Source: Ruminococcus difficilis (GTDB lineage Bacteria; Bacillota_A; Clostridia; Oscillospirales; Acutalibacteraceae). From it: a stretch of DNA of 34,556 nt. The notes below the pieces were generated by a model. It worked only from the letters and a program-made list of their open reading frames with translations. It was not told the origin of the DNA and ran no database searches. Position numbers and translations under genes: made by a program. This document shows, piece by piece, positions 22,969-30,485 of the stretch; positions within the stretch are counted from its first letter, which is position 1, and each line of letters begins with the position of its first letter. The stretch lies in NCBI RefSeq assembly GCF_016680995.1, contig NZ_JAEQMG010000187.1, forward strand, positions 1 through 34,556, in the 5' to 3' direction.

Positions 22969-24387
22969 TTAATTATTTTTTTGCTTGACACGAATATTAT
23001 GTATCAGCATTATTGATTTTATAACACCTGTAACAAATAGCATAGTTGATGATAGAACGACGGTAATAAAAACATCCGGTACAAATGCTTCTGCTACCCA
23101 AAGCGGTGTTTGGAAGAAAACAGGAACAACAAGCAAAATGAATATCGGCAATATCAAATGATAAATCACAAGGGTAATTACCTTGCGGACTTTTTTATTC
23201 TTCTTGAGTGATTTTCGATAGCGGATTAAGAAACAAAGGGGAAGAACGGCAACAGCAAAGACCGCAATCATAATCAGGTCAATTCGCAAATGGTTTAGCA
23301 GATATGCGTTATCCGCTATTTCATTTGGACTTTCACCCAAAAGCATCAGTATGACGCCCCATCCCAAGCTATCCATCATTTCATTCGTCACAAAGTAATC
23401 ATTGACGTTAGTTGTAATGGCGACGCCGAGTCCGCTTTCGGGAAGAATAAATACGCAAGAGGTACCCGTTTCCACCAGACCGCTGTGACGCAATACCGGC
23501 TCAGACAACGGCTCTTTGACAGTTGCCCAGCCATAGCCGTACCAAAACGGAACATCATCCTCTACATAAACGGTATCTCCGTAAAACATTTTATCAATAC
23601 TTTGCTTTGAGATAATATCCTCTCCACCGTTCAAGTACATTTGCAAATATCGTCCGAGATCGTTGGTCGAGGAAGAAAGATAGCCTGCGGGAACTGTGAT
23701 CCAAGCATTTTCCGAGGTAGGGTACTTGTGACTGCGTTTCAGCTGAAAGCCCCAAAAATCGGTGTAACCGTCTATCAAACCATTATTGATACTTTCTTTT
23801 TGTGTGGCGGCAGTATGTGAAAGGTCAAGAGGTTCAAAGATATTTTTCGTTACATATTCCTCATAAGATAAGCCGCTGACCTTCTCAATGATTTTACCAA
23901 GTAACGAGTAATTCACGTTGGCGTAGTGATGCTCACCCTGTTCATTAATGATATGAAAGTTTTCAAGTGTTTGGTGTTCGCCAAGTCCTCCCGTATGATT
24001 GAGTAACTGACTGACCGTGATTTTATCTCCGTCCGCAGCATTTGGCAGATAAGCCGAGATTTTTTCGTCTAAATTGATTTTTCCTTGTTCGATAAGCTGC
24101 ATTACACAGACCGCCGTGAAGGATTTGCTGACCGAGCCGAGAACAAACGGTGTATCGCAGTCATCACACTCCCCGTAACAGCTTGAAAACAACACATTAT
24201 CCTTGTTTACGATGGTAATGGAAAGCGCCGGAATATGGGCGTTTTCAACACAGGTCTGTAAATATTCATCAACCGTATCATCATTTATTTTGTTTGTTGC
24301 TGCGCCGACAGATAACGAATTGCATATCATTATAGACAATATAACAACCGCAATCATAACGATACTTAAAAACTTCCTTTTTGTCAC
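22969..24387 (-). CDS. Membrane serine hydrolase, class C beta-lactamase/PBP4* family
   Basis: A 472-residue protein from GTG 24387, chosen because GAGGG lies 8 bases upstream (a TTG at 24402 would add five residues). A signal/anchor segment (FLSIVMIAVVILSIMI) is followed by the hydrolase domain with SVSK at 85-88 (nucleophile Ser and Lys), YAN at 155-157 and an HSG triad in LRHSGLVETG in place of KTG. The C-terminal part carries four predicted membrane helices (LIMIAVFAVAVLPLCFLIRY, then three more). Such proteins act on D-Ala peptides, esters or lactams outside the cell; resistance cannot be assumed. It stands alone on the minus strand. Confidence 0.88.
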   Translation of the reverse strand: MTKRKFLSIVMIAVVILSIMICNSLSVGAATNKINDDTVDEYLQTCVENAHIPALSITIVNKDNVLFSSCYGECDDCDTPFVLGSVSKSFTAVCVMQLIEQGKINLDEKISAYLPNAADGDKITVSQLLNHTGGLGEHQTLENFHIINEQGEHHYANVNYSLLGKIIEKVSGLSYEEYVTKNIFEPLDLSHTAATQKESINNGLIDGYTDFWGFQLKRSHKYPTSENAWITVPAGYLSSSTNDLGRYLQMYLNGGEDIISKQSIDKMFYGDTVYVEDDVPFWYGYGWATVKEPLSEPVLRHSGLVETGTSCVFILPESGLGVAITTNVNDYFVTNEMMDSLGWGVILMLLGESPNEIADNAYLLNHLRIDLIMIAVFAVAVLPLCFLIRYRKSLKKNKKVRKVITLVIYHLILPIFILLVVPVFFQTPLWVAEAFVPDVFITVVLSSTMLFVTGVIKSIMLIHNIRVKQKNN

Positions 24388-24478
24388 AGTCTTCACCCTC
24401 AATTATCAGATATGATTGTCCACCTTAAATTGTTACGTCAATTTTATCATACAACTGAAAATAACGCAATACAAGACG

Positions 24479-24509
24479 CCGCCAAGCAGGAAACAATCTT
24501 TCTTGGCGG
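24479..24509 (-). repeat. 31-nt palindromic repeat, copy A (inverted)
   Basis: Read on the minus strand: CCGCCAAG, 10 bases, TCCTGCTTGGCGG; 31 nt, same length and plan as copies B and C. It sits between divergent genes, 68 bases before the deaminase ATG, so it is not a terminator for any annotated gene. Confidence 0.8.
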
Positions 24510-24518
24510 CGTTTTCTA

Positions 24519-24547
24519 TTGCTAAATATTCGGAGTCGTGGTAGAAT
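24519..24547 (+). promoter_or_regulatory. Promoter of the deaminase gene
   Basis: TTGCTA, 17 bases, TAGAAT, 30 bases before ATG 24578. The 12-bp core TCGTGGTAGAAT recurs at the promoter at 28598-28626. Confidence 0.6.
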
Positions 24548-24577
24548 AAAAATGATATAAGTAAAGGTGTTGTAATT

Positions 24578-25531
24578 ATGATGACTTTTATTGAAGCACT
24601 TAGAAACGGAGACTTAGATGCAATCCGAAGTTTCCCAAAATCGGATTTACATAACCATTTTGTGCTTGGCGGTAACAGAGAGTATATATTTGAGAAAACC
24701 GGATGTGAGGTTAAACCAATTTCCAATCCGGTGAAATCTATGAAGGAAATGGATGCTTGGAGCACTGAGTATATCGGAAACCGCTTTAACAGTACAGAAG
24801 GCAGAAAGCTGTTAATTGAAGCGACCTTTGCGCAGGCAAAGAACGATGGTGTAACCGTGTTAGAAATCGGTGAAGATGTATGGGGACTTGGTGAGTTTTT
24901 TCACAATGATATTGACGAACTGATTTATTCTTTTCAGGAAGCGAATGATAAGATTGCTCCAGAGATTGAATTGCGTTTGCAGATCGGTTTATCTCGTCAT
25001 TGTCCGGTTGACTATTTGATGGATTGTCTAAAGCACTTTTGGGGACATAGGGAGTTTTATTCTATCGACCTTTACGGCGACGAGCTGGCGCAGCCAATTG
25101 AAAACTTTATCCCTATTTACGAAAAAGCCGCAGAAAACGGATTGGTGCTAAAAGCACACGTCGGCGAATGGGGTACGGCACAAGACATTATTACAGCAGT
25201 TAAAGCATTACAACTCAATGAAGTGCAGCACGGTATTGCTGCTGTTCAAGATGAAGATGTGATTGATTTTCTTGTAGAAAAAGACATTAGACTAAACATC
25301 ACCCCTTCGAGTAATGTTCTGTTAGGGCGTGTAAACGATATGGCTTACCACCCGATAGCCCAACTTTACCGAAAAGGAGTAAATGTAACAATCAACTCTG
25401 ATGATGTGCTGATTTTCGATTCCGATGTATCAAAGGAATACCTTCGTTTATATCAATCGGGGTGTATGACATCGGAGGAGCTGGACGACATTCGGATTAA
25501 GGGTTTGAATAGGAAATCGTTTAATCTTTGA
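24578..25531 (+). CDS. Adenosine deaminase-family hydrolase
   Basis: A 317-residue TIM-barrel metal-dependent deaminase: the HxH metal pair in SDLHNHFVLGG (His25, His27), LKAHVGEWG (His194, Glu197), VQHGIA, ITPSSNVLLG, and the Asp-Asp pair in VNVTINSDDVLIF. These match adenosine/adenine deaminase catalytic residues. The protein is a little short and its end, GLNRKSFNL, stops soon after the last barrel element where relatives continue with a Phe-Ser-Phe-rich helix, so the C-terminus may be trimmed. An AAAGGTG ribosome site precedes ATG ATG at 24578. Its exact substrate (adenosine, adenine or another purine) is not fixed by the sequence. Confidence 0.85.
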   Translation: MMTFIEALRNGDLDAIRSFPKSDLHNHFVLGGNREYIFEKTGCEVKPISNPVKSMKEMDAWSTEYIGNRFNSTEGRKLLIEATFAQAKNDGVTVLEIGEDVWGLGEFFHNDIDELIYSFQEANDKIAPEIELRLQIGLSRHCPVDYLMDCLKHFWGHREFYSIDLYGDELAQPIENFIPIYEKAAENGLVLKAHVGEWGTAQDIITAVKALQLNEVQHGIAAVQDEDVIDFLVEKDIRLNITPSSNVLLGRVNDMAYHPIAQLYRKGVNVTINSDDVLIFDSDVSKEYLRLYQSGCMTSEELDDIRIKGLNRKSFNL

Positions 25532-25557
25532 AAAAACAATGATAGTATTAATACCCA

Positions 25558-25903
25558 TTGAAAACAAAGCTAAATTGCGGTATAATAACCGTACAGAAAA
25601 GTTTATCCAATACAGCTAAAAATCCTCTCACTGTTATCAATGCTGATAATAAAATGATAACAAGAGGGGCTATAGGCAGGAGAATATGGATATATCAAAT
25701 AATAGAAAGCACCACAGATAGCACAGATAATAATTCATACACGGATTTGTTTCAGTGCTATCGAGTGGGAATGATATTGCATCGCAAAATCAACCATGTA
25801 CGTTATACGATCTTATCATAACTGACGCTGTGCGTCACCACAATTTAAATTGATAACACAACAGCCGCCAAGTGAGGTAATCTCCTGCTTGGCGGTGTTT
25901 TTT
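25558..25903 (+). ncRNA. Candidate small RNA between strong promoter and hairpin B
   Basis: A textbook promoter (TTGAAA at 25558-25563, 17 bases, TATAAT at 25581-25586) is not followed by a convincing gene. The transcript would hold a hairpin (CCTCT 25624, GTTATCA 25633-25639 with TGATAAC 25655-25661 and AGAGG 25663), and a small GACGC/GCGTC stem near 25832. It would end at palindrome B followed by TTTTTT (25864-25903), about 300 nt. A frame runs through it (TTG 25558 to 25821) but it starts in the -35 box, has no ribosome site and no recognisable sequence. Confidence 0.45.
25865..25903 (+). terminator. 31-nt palindrome copy B, acting as terminator
   Basis: CCGCCAAG (25865-25872), TGAGGTAATC, TCCTGCTTGGCGG to 25895, then TGTTTTTT. 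Copy B of the repeat family at 24479 and 27407; the U-tract makes it a credible intrinsic terminator. Confidence 0.8.
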
Positions 25904-25946
25904 ATACAGGTTACATATTGACTATTATTTTATACCATGCGATATC

Positions 25947-25993
25947 TTGACACTGATAAGATTGTATGATATAATCTTTACAGTGATAAGATT
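25947..25993 (+). promoter_or_regulatory. TetR-gene promoter with repeated operator half-sites
   Basis: Perfect -35 TTGACA (25947-25952), 17 bases, perfect -10 TATAAT (25970-25975). CACTGATAAGATT (25951-25963) recurs as CAGTGATAAGATT (25981-25993), 30 bp apart, and AATCTT (25973-25978) between them is the inverse of AAGATT. TetR binding here would block initiation. Confidence 0.72.
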
Positions 25994-26005
25994 GGAGGGG
26001 CATTA

Positions 26006-26593
26006 ATGGAGAAAAAACCATACCATCATGGAGAATTGAAAAAGGCGCTTATTGAAAACGGGATAGAGTTTATCAATCAATATGGAGAGGAAAAGCTATC
26101 GCTGCGAAAAGTTGCTGAAAAGTGCGGTGTAAGCAACGCCGCTCCTTATGCGCATTTTAAGGATAAAGATGATTTTATAAATGCTATGCAAAAATATGTT
26201 ATGGAGGCATTTATGAATTCATTAACGATTTGTGTTAATGAATGTAAGGACGAAACACAGATTCTTTCAGAGTTGGGCGTTTGTTATGTTATGTTTTTTT
26301 ATCACAATCCGCTTTACTTCGACTTTTTGTTTTCACGCAAAAGTATTCAAATAAGATTATCTTCAGATAACAGCGATATACCGCCGTTTGAGCTGTTCAG
26401 AAGAACAGCAAAAAATGTATTGGGAAAAATGGGTATATCGGAAGAAAATGTCCGATATAAAACAACCGCAATGTGGGCGCTGGTTCATGGTCTGGCAGCT
26501 TTATCGGCTATGCCCAATATCGATATAGTTTGGGAATCGGAAGTTAGAGCAATAATCAATTCAGTTGATATTTCAGATATAAAGGAGAGCTGA
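26006..26593 (+). CDS. TetR/AcrR-family regulator
   Basis: A 195-residue repressor: N-terminal HTH (ELKKALIENGIEFINQYG, LSLRKVAEKCGVSNAAPYAHF) and a ligand-binding C-terminal domain of the WHG/TetR type (FYHNPLYFDFLFSRKSIQ, TTAMWALVHGLAALSA). A GGAGGGG ribosome site precedes ATG 26006. Its own promoter carries repeated sites, so autoregulation is likely. The downstream flavodoxin/ferredoxin gene starts 3 bases after its stop and shares the operon. The regulator therefore probably senses a redox-active or toxic small molecule that the ferredoxin helps to handle (inference). Confidence 0.9.
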   Translation: MEKKPYHHGELKKALIENGIEFINQYGEEKLSLRKVAEKCGVSNAAPYAHFKDKDDFINAMQKYVMEAFMNSLTICVNECKDETQILSELGVCYVMFFYHNPLYFDFLFSRKSIQIRLSSDNSDIPPFELFRRTAKNVLGKMGISEENVRYKTTAMWALVHGLAALSAMPNIDIVWESEVRAIINSVDISDIKES

Positions 26594-26596
26594 CAG

Positions 26597-27355
26597 ATGA
26601 TTGGTATTTATTTGAGCGGAATAGGAAATACAAAGCATTGTATTGAGAGATTAGTAAAACTATTAGACCAATCTGCAAAAACGATTCCCTTGGAAAATAG
26701 AAACATCATTAGTGAAATAAAAAACAATGACACAATTATTTTGGGTTATCCCACCCAGTTTTCCAATGCTCCTGTTATGGTTCGGGATTTTATTAAATTA
26801 AATGATATTTGGGGAAACAAGAGAGTTCTGTGTGTCACAACAATGGGCGCTTTCAGCGGTGACGGTGCAGGCTGTACGGCAAGGATTTTGAAGAAAAAAG
26901 GAGCTATCATTCTGGGTGGTTTGCAAATTCATATGCCTGATTCTGTTTGCGACAGTAAAATGTTAAAAAAGTCCATTGAAGAAAACAGAAAAATTATTTT
27001 CGAAGCGGATAAAAAGATTGAAAAGGCAGCGCTTGATATCCAAAACGGTAAATATCCTCAAGAGGGAATTAGTTTCTTTTCGCATATCATCGGTCTTTTT
27101 GGTCAAAGACTGTGGTTTTATAACAAAACGAGTCATTATTCAGATAAACTAAAAATAAACGATAGCTGCATTGGCTGTGGACTTTGCAGCCAAATTTGCC
27201 CAATGAACAACATAACAATCGAAAATAATAAAGCAGTTGCTGGAAATATGTGTACAATGTGTTATAGGTGTATCAGTCATTGTCCGCAAAAAGCAATTAC
27301 ATTGATCGGAAAAGCAGTTCAAGAGCAATGTCAGTATGATAAATATATAAAATAA
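26597..27355 (+). CDS. EFR1-type flavodoxin/ferredoxin fusion
   Basis: A 252-residue electron-transfer protein. Residues 1-170 are flavodoxin-like (GIYLSGIGNTKHCIERLVKL at the FMN-phosphate loop; VLCVTTMGAFSGDGAG). Two [4Fe-4S] ferredoxin motifs follow: CIGCGLCSQICP and CTMCYRCISHCP. This is the EFR1 family layout, common in gut anaerobes. It would move electrons between ferredoxin and flavin partners in the cytoplasm; the partner is unknown. It lies in one operon with the TetR regulator (AAAGGAG ribosome site, 3-base gap). Confidence 0.92.
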   Translation: MIGIYLSGIGNTKHCIERLVKLLDQSAKTIPLENRNIISEIKNNDTIILGYPTQFSNAPVMVRDFIKLNDIWGNKRVLCVTTMGAFSGDGAGCTARILKKKGAIILGGLQIHMPDSVCDSKMLKKSIEENRKIIFEADKKIEKAALDIQNGKYPQEGISFFSHIIGLFGQRLWFYNKTSHYSDKLKINDSCIGCGLCSQICPMNNITIENNKAVAGNMCTMCYRCISHCPQKAITLIGKAVQEQCQYDKYIK

Positions 27356-27406
27356 ATACCAAGCTGAAAATATTTAAAACTGTTGATTTACACCTGATAA
27401 GCGCAG

Positions 27407-27437
27407 CCGTCAAGTGGGGTGATTTCCTTCTTGGCGG
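27407..27437 (+). repeat. 31-nt palindromic repeat, copy C
   Basis: CCGTCAAG, TGGGGTGATT, TCCTTCTTGGCGG; one G-U pair and 31 nt like copies A and B, and flanked by CAG/CTG that lengthen the stem. It follows the ferredoxin gene and may terminate it, but the following TGTTGTTATT is a poor U-tract. Confidence 0.75.
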
Positions 27438-27460
27438 CTGTGTTGTTATTCATCTTTTTT

Positions 27461-27637
27461 GTGCAAGCTACAAATATACATATCCGTGACGAATATCTCA
27501 CTATCACAGAATTTGCAGAGCAGAATAAAAGAACAAGAAAAGAAATAGAGAAGCTCATTGACAGCGGAAAGCTAAAATACTTCCGAAAAAGTCCTCTTGG
27601 CTATATTTATATCCATAAAGACGAAAAATTACCGTGA
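27461..27637 (+). CDS. Small possible DNA-binding remnant
   Basis: A 58-residue frame from GTG 27461: DEYLTITEFAEQNKRTRKEI, then EKLIDSGKLKYFRKSPLGYI. The pattern of a helix-turn-helix followed by a Lys/Arg wing resembles MerR/excisionase-type proteins (first helix TITEFAE, then LIDSGKLKYF). No ribosome site is seen and the first residues run out of palindrome copy C, so it may have lost its 5' end. Low confidence that it is expressed. Confidence 0.4.
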   Translation: MQATNIHIRDEYLTITEFAEQNKRTRKEIEKLIDSGKLKYFRKSPLGYIYIHKDEKLP

Positions 27638-27657
27638 TGGCTTAAATACATCACGGT
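27631..27657 (-). terminator. Terminator of the XRE gene
   Basis: Perfect 9-bp stem ACCGTGATG/CATCACGGT with a 9-base loop; on the minus strand it is followed by AATTTTTCG. It lies 6 bases beyond the stop of the minus-strand regulator. Confidence 0.8.
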
Positions 27658-27662
27658 AAAAA

Positions 27663-27971
27663 TTATTTCTGATTCATCTTTTTAAGGAGGATAAGGGCTG
27701 CATCTCTCTGTTCCTCGGATAACGCTGACCAACAATCAAGCAGATCTCTTGTTTTATCGTTTACCTCTATCAATTCTCCGTCCGCAAAGAACTGCGACAT
27801 TGTAATGCCAAAGCCTTTGCAGATTGATTCCAATGTAGTGACAGACGGAACAGCATTGCGCTTTATTATATTAGCAATGGTGGAATCTGATAAATCGCTT
27901 TCCTTTGCCAAGCGATACGCCGACCAACCTCTTTGTTTTAATAACTGTTTGATTTTCTCAGTAGCATCCAT
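27663..27971 (-). CDS. XRE-family transcriptional regulator
   Basis: A 102-residue HTH_3 protein: WSAYRLAKESDLSDSTIANI is the helix-turn-helix, followed by AVPSVTTLESICKGFGITM. The tail (LSEEQRDAALILLKKMN) is a dimerisation-type helix. The start is ATG 27971, not 27986, because GAGGT lies 8-9 bases before it. It is divergent from the SLOG gene across a nested palindrome, its likely operator. It probably represses itself and the neighbour. Confidence 0.9.
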   Translation of the reverse strand: MDATEKIKQLLKQRGWSAYRLAKESDLSDSTIANIIKRNAVPSVTTLESICKGFGITMSQFFADGELIEVNDKTRDLLDCWSALSEEQRDAALILLKKMNQK

Positions 27972-28023
27972 ATATCCGTACCTCATTTCTGTAATAATTG
28001 TACCCTTTTCTGAAACGGTATAA

Positions 28024-28074
28024 TATAGTATAATTGTAATAAACTATCGTTAAATAAAACGATAATATACTATA
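28024..28074. promoter_or_regulatory. Nested palindromic operator between XRE and SLOG genes
   Basis: Outer arms TATAGTATA (28024-28032) and TATACTATA (28066-28074) enclose inner arms TATCGTT (28045-28051) and AACGATA (28058-28064), both perfect. AT-rich -10-like boxes lie within the same span. Confidence 0.6.
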
Positions 28075-28095
28075 TTAAACAATGGAGATAAAAGG

Positions 28096-28581
28096 ATGAC
28101 AAAAGCAGAAATGAGAGAACACACCTGTTGCTTTACGGGACACAGAAAAATTCCTCAAACTGAACTCGGCAATGTAAAACAAGAATTAAGAAAAGCCATA
28201 ATATCGGCAATCAATGACGGATACCTCTATTTTGGTGCAGGCGGGGCGTTAGGTTTTGATACCCTTGCGGCACAAACGGTATTAGAGCTAAAGAAAAAAT
28301 ATCCCGATATACGCCTGATCCTTGTTCTTCCTTGTCTGTCGCAAACAAGGAATTGGAAAGCAGCTAATATATCGGAATATGAGAGAATAAAGCAAAAAGC
28401 AGACAAGGTTGTTTATACATCAAAAGAATATACGAGAGATTGTATGTTCAAAAGAAATTGCCACCTTGTCGATAACAGTAGTTTGTGTATTTGCTATTTG
28501 AAGGAACAATCAGGCGGCACAGCATATACGGTCAAATATGCTACAACTCACGGTTTGACTGTACATAATATCGCTTTGTGA
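28096..28581 (+). CDS. SLOG-family protein (YpsA/DUF1273-like)
   Basis: A 161-residue Rossmann-like protein. The landmarks are CCFTGHRKIP near the start, FGAGGALGFDTLAAQTVLEL for the nucleotide-binding glycine loop, LILVLPCLSQTRNW, and CYLKEQSGGTAYTVKYA near the end. SLOG proteins bind nucleotide-derived ligands and are found in stress and defence loci; YpsA-like members also affect cell division. The ATG at 28096 has a GGAGATAAAAGG leader. It is transcribed away from an XRE regulator across a palindromic operator, suggesting that the two form a regulated pair. Confidence 0.85.
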   Translation: MTKAEMREHTCCFTGHRKIPQTELGNVKQELRKAIISAINDGYLYFGAGGALGFDTLAAQTVLELKKKYPDIRLILVLPCLSQTRNWKAANISEYERIKQKADKVVYTSKEYTRDCMFKRNCHLVDNSSLCICYLKEQSGGTAYTVKYATTHGLTVHNIAL

Positions 28582-28597
28582 TTCATAGAAAATCTAA

Positions 28598-28626
28598 TTG
28601 CCATATTGCCTGTTTCGTGGTAGAAT
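28598..28626 (+). promoter_or_regulatory. Promoter before the broken reductase gene
   Basis: TTGCCA, 17 bases, TAGAAT. The stretch TCGTGGTAGAAT is identical to that in the promoter at 24519-24547. Confidence 0.6.
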
Positions 28627-28681
28627 TTGAATGTATTCATTAAAGAATGATTTTGCTTTATTAATTAGAAGGTGAAAACTT

Positions 28682-28981
28682 ATGAGTAGAATAGTTGTAT
28701 TGATTGGAAGTAATCGTAGAAATGGAAACACCGAATTATTAGCTAAAGCTTTCGCAGAAGGCGCAAGTAAAAATAATATTGTAGAATTAGTATCTGCTGC
28801 TGATTTCACAGTCAATCCATGTATAGGTTGCAATACTTGTTTCTTAAGAGAAGGAAATAAATGCTTTCAAAACGATGATATGCCTAAAATATATGAAAAG
28901 CTAAGAAACGCTGATGGGTTTAAGTCCTCATTTCTTGGTGGCTGGGAGAAAATAAGAGGTATGTATGAAATACATAATTAG
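28682..28981 (+). pseudogene. Internally deleted NADPH-dependent FMN reductase
   Basis: The first 80 residues are a clear flavodoxin-like reductase (IVVLIGSNRRNGNTELLAKA and the Cys pair in NPCIGCNTCFLREGNKC, then MPKIYEKLRNADG). The family continues with a strand such as IVFASPVYF and runs to about 180-200 residues. Here the frame jumps to FKSSFLGGWEKIRGMYEIHN and stops at 99 residues, so the core of the flavin-binding half is gone. The end overlaps the GNAT start by 17 bp, placing the GNAT's GAGGT ribosome site inside the remnant. Probably non-functional. Confidence 0.75.
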
Positions 28982-29450
28982 AGAAATGCACCCAAACGAA
29001 AATTTTTTACTTGAAGATTTCTTGTATCAGGCAATCTATCAGCCCGATAAAACAAATTTAGCACCGAGGTCGATTATTAAGCAACCTGAATTACAAGTGT
29101 ATATTAAGGATTTCGGCACCAAAAAGGATGATTACTGCTTTTGTGCCGAGGTAGACGGTAAGATTGTCGGGGCAGTATGGGTACGCAATATAAACGGCTA
29201 CGGCAGCGTTGATAATAATACAGTCGAATTTGCGATTTCTGTTTTTGACGAATATCAAAAAATGGGTATTGGCACAGCGTTGATGAATAAAATGCTTGAG
29301 CATCTCAACAAGCTGAATTATTCAAAAGCCTCTCTCGCTGTTCAAAAAGAAAACTATGCTGTCCGAATGTATCAAAAGGTCGGATTTGAAATCGTTGATG
29401 AAAACGAGCAGGAATATATAATGATTCAAAATTTAGGTAATGAAAAATGA
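28965..29450 (+). CDS. GNAT-family N-acetyltransferase
   Basis: A 161-residue acetyltransferase with the acetyl-CoA site in FDEYQKMGIGTALMNKMLEH (the Q/RxxGxG/A motif as QKMGIGTA), the preceding strand TVEFAISV, and the C-terminal strand and helix NYAVRMYQKVGFEIV. The start at 28965 has AGAGGT just before it. It overlaps the upstream reductase remnant and is probably translated from the same mRNA. The substrate (small molecule or protein amine) is unknown. Confidence 0.9.
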   Translation: MKYIIREMHPNENFLLEDFLYQAIYQPDKTNLAPRSIIKQPELQVYIKDFGTKKDDYCFCAEVDGKIVGAVWVRNINGYGSVDNNTVEFAISVFDEYQKMGIGTALMNKMLEHLNKLNYSKASLAVQKENYAVRMYQKVGFEIVDENEQEYIMIQNLGNEK

Positions 29451-29577
29451 CAAATCGTCCCGAGGATTAAGCCTTCTATCCAACGCAGAGTTCCGGTAAA
29501 TGCTGAATTCTACGTTTCGTGGGTGTTCTTTTTGGGTTTTTTATCGTACAATTTCTTCGTGAAAGGCGGTGTCGGTT

Positions 29578-30183
29578 ATGGATCAAATCAAAATCGGAAA
29601 TTTTATTTCGACAATGAGAAAAGAGCAGGGACTTACTCAGCGACAGCTTGCGGATAAGCTTTTAATTAGTGACAAAACCGTGAGCAAATGGGAATGCGGC
29701 AAAGGTATGCCCGAGGTTTCGTTGATGTTACCCTTGTGCGATGCTCTTGGGATAAATCTCAACGAATTGTTTTCCGGTGAAAAGCTAACCGACGCTGACT
29801 ACAAAAAGAAAGCGGAGGAAAATATTATGAACCTTGTAAAAGAAAAATCAGAAAGCAAAAAGAAAATCATACTGTCGGTTATCGTCATGGTGATTACCTT
29901 CATGGCGGGAGTCGTTTTGATCATGACGTCAGGCTTATTGGAAATGCCGCTATGGTTCCGTATTCATCTTATTGTGACAGGCGCAATCGCCATTATCGGA
30001 GGTATTCTGGTGGCGACTATGCTTGATATGGACGCAGGAACCTTTGAATGTAAATACTGCGAAACGCGCTTCAAGCCAACCACAGGAGAGTATCTCAAGG
30101 GTGTGCATACAATCACAAAGCGAAAGCTGAAATGCCCTCATTGCGGTAAAACGAGCTACTGCAAACGCAGGCTGACACATTAA
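29578..30183 (+). CDS. XRE-domain membrane protein with C-terminal zinc ribbon
   Basis: A 201-residue protein in three parts. An XRE helix-turn-helix (QGLTQRQLADKLLISDKTVS, WECGKGMPEVSLMLPLCDAL) comes first. Two membrane helices follow, near residues 97-118 (IILSVIVMVITFMAGVVLIM) and 128-150. The C-terminal part has CKYC and CPHC pairs, a likely zinc ribbon. Such membrane-bound regulators occur across Clostridia; how they signal is unclear. The ATG at 29578 is preferred over a GTG nine bases upstream, whose spacing to AAAGG is too short. Confidence 0.85.
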   Translation: MDQIKIGNFISTMRKEQGLTQRQLADKLLISDKTVSKWECGKGMPEVSLMLPLCDALGINLNELFSGEKLTDADYKKKAEENIMNLVKEKSESKKKIILSVIVMVITFMAGVVLIMTSGLLEMPLWFRIHLIVTGAIAIIGGILVATMLDMDAGTFECKYCETRFKPTTGEYLKGVHTITKRKLKCPHCGKTSYCKRRLTH

Positions 30184-30485
30184 AATACCGTAAACCTATA
30201 TCAAAGCCATTATAATTGACCCGAACAATAGAAGCGAGATTTGGGTGCCTGTTGTGAAAAAGTAATATGAAAGAAATACTCCGCAGATTGAAATTATTCC
30301 ATGCTGCGGAGTGTATTTTCTTATGCAAGAATTTGGAGAAATGCAATTGACCAATTAAATGTTATCTTCTAAAATAAAACTGTGACTGAAACCGAACGGT
30401 GATAATAACGAGGAAAGGAGAGAATGGTTTGACTAATAAATGGTAGAAACTTACGATACTGTTGTAAATATATATGATTAAGTTT
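30184..30485. other. Intergenic, 302 nt
   Basis: Holds the hairpin ACTCCGCAG (30278-30286)/CTGCGGAGT (30304-30312) followed by GTATTTTCTT, a likely terminator for the XRE membrane protein. It also holds a good ribosome site (AAAGGAGA, 30414-30421) before ATG GTT TGA at 30424. The latter looks like the remains of a gene start. I see no other gene. Confidence 0.5.

Noticed and set aside
22969..24387. Calling the serine hydrolase a true beta-lactamase resistance gene
   Set aside because: It has SxxK and YxN but HSG replaces KTG and four C-terminal membrane helices follow; many such proteins are peptidases or esterases.
25558..25821. Open frame of 87 codons after the deaminase
   Set aside because: It begins with TTG inside the -35 box, has no ribosome site and no familiar sequence; the region reads better as a small RNA.
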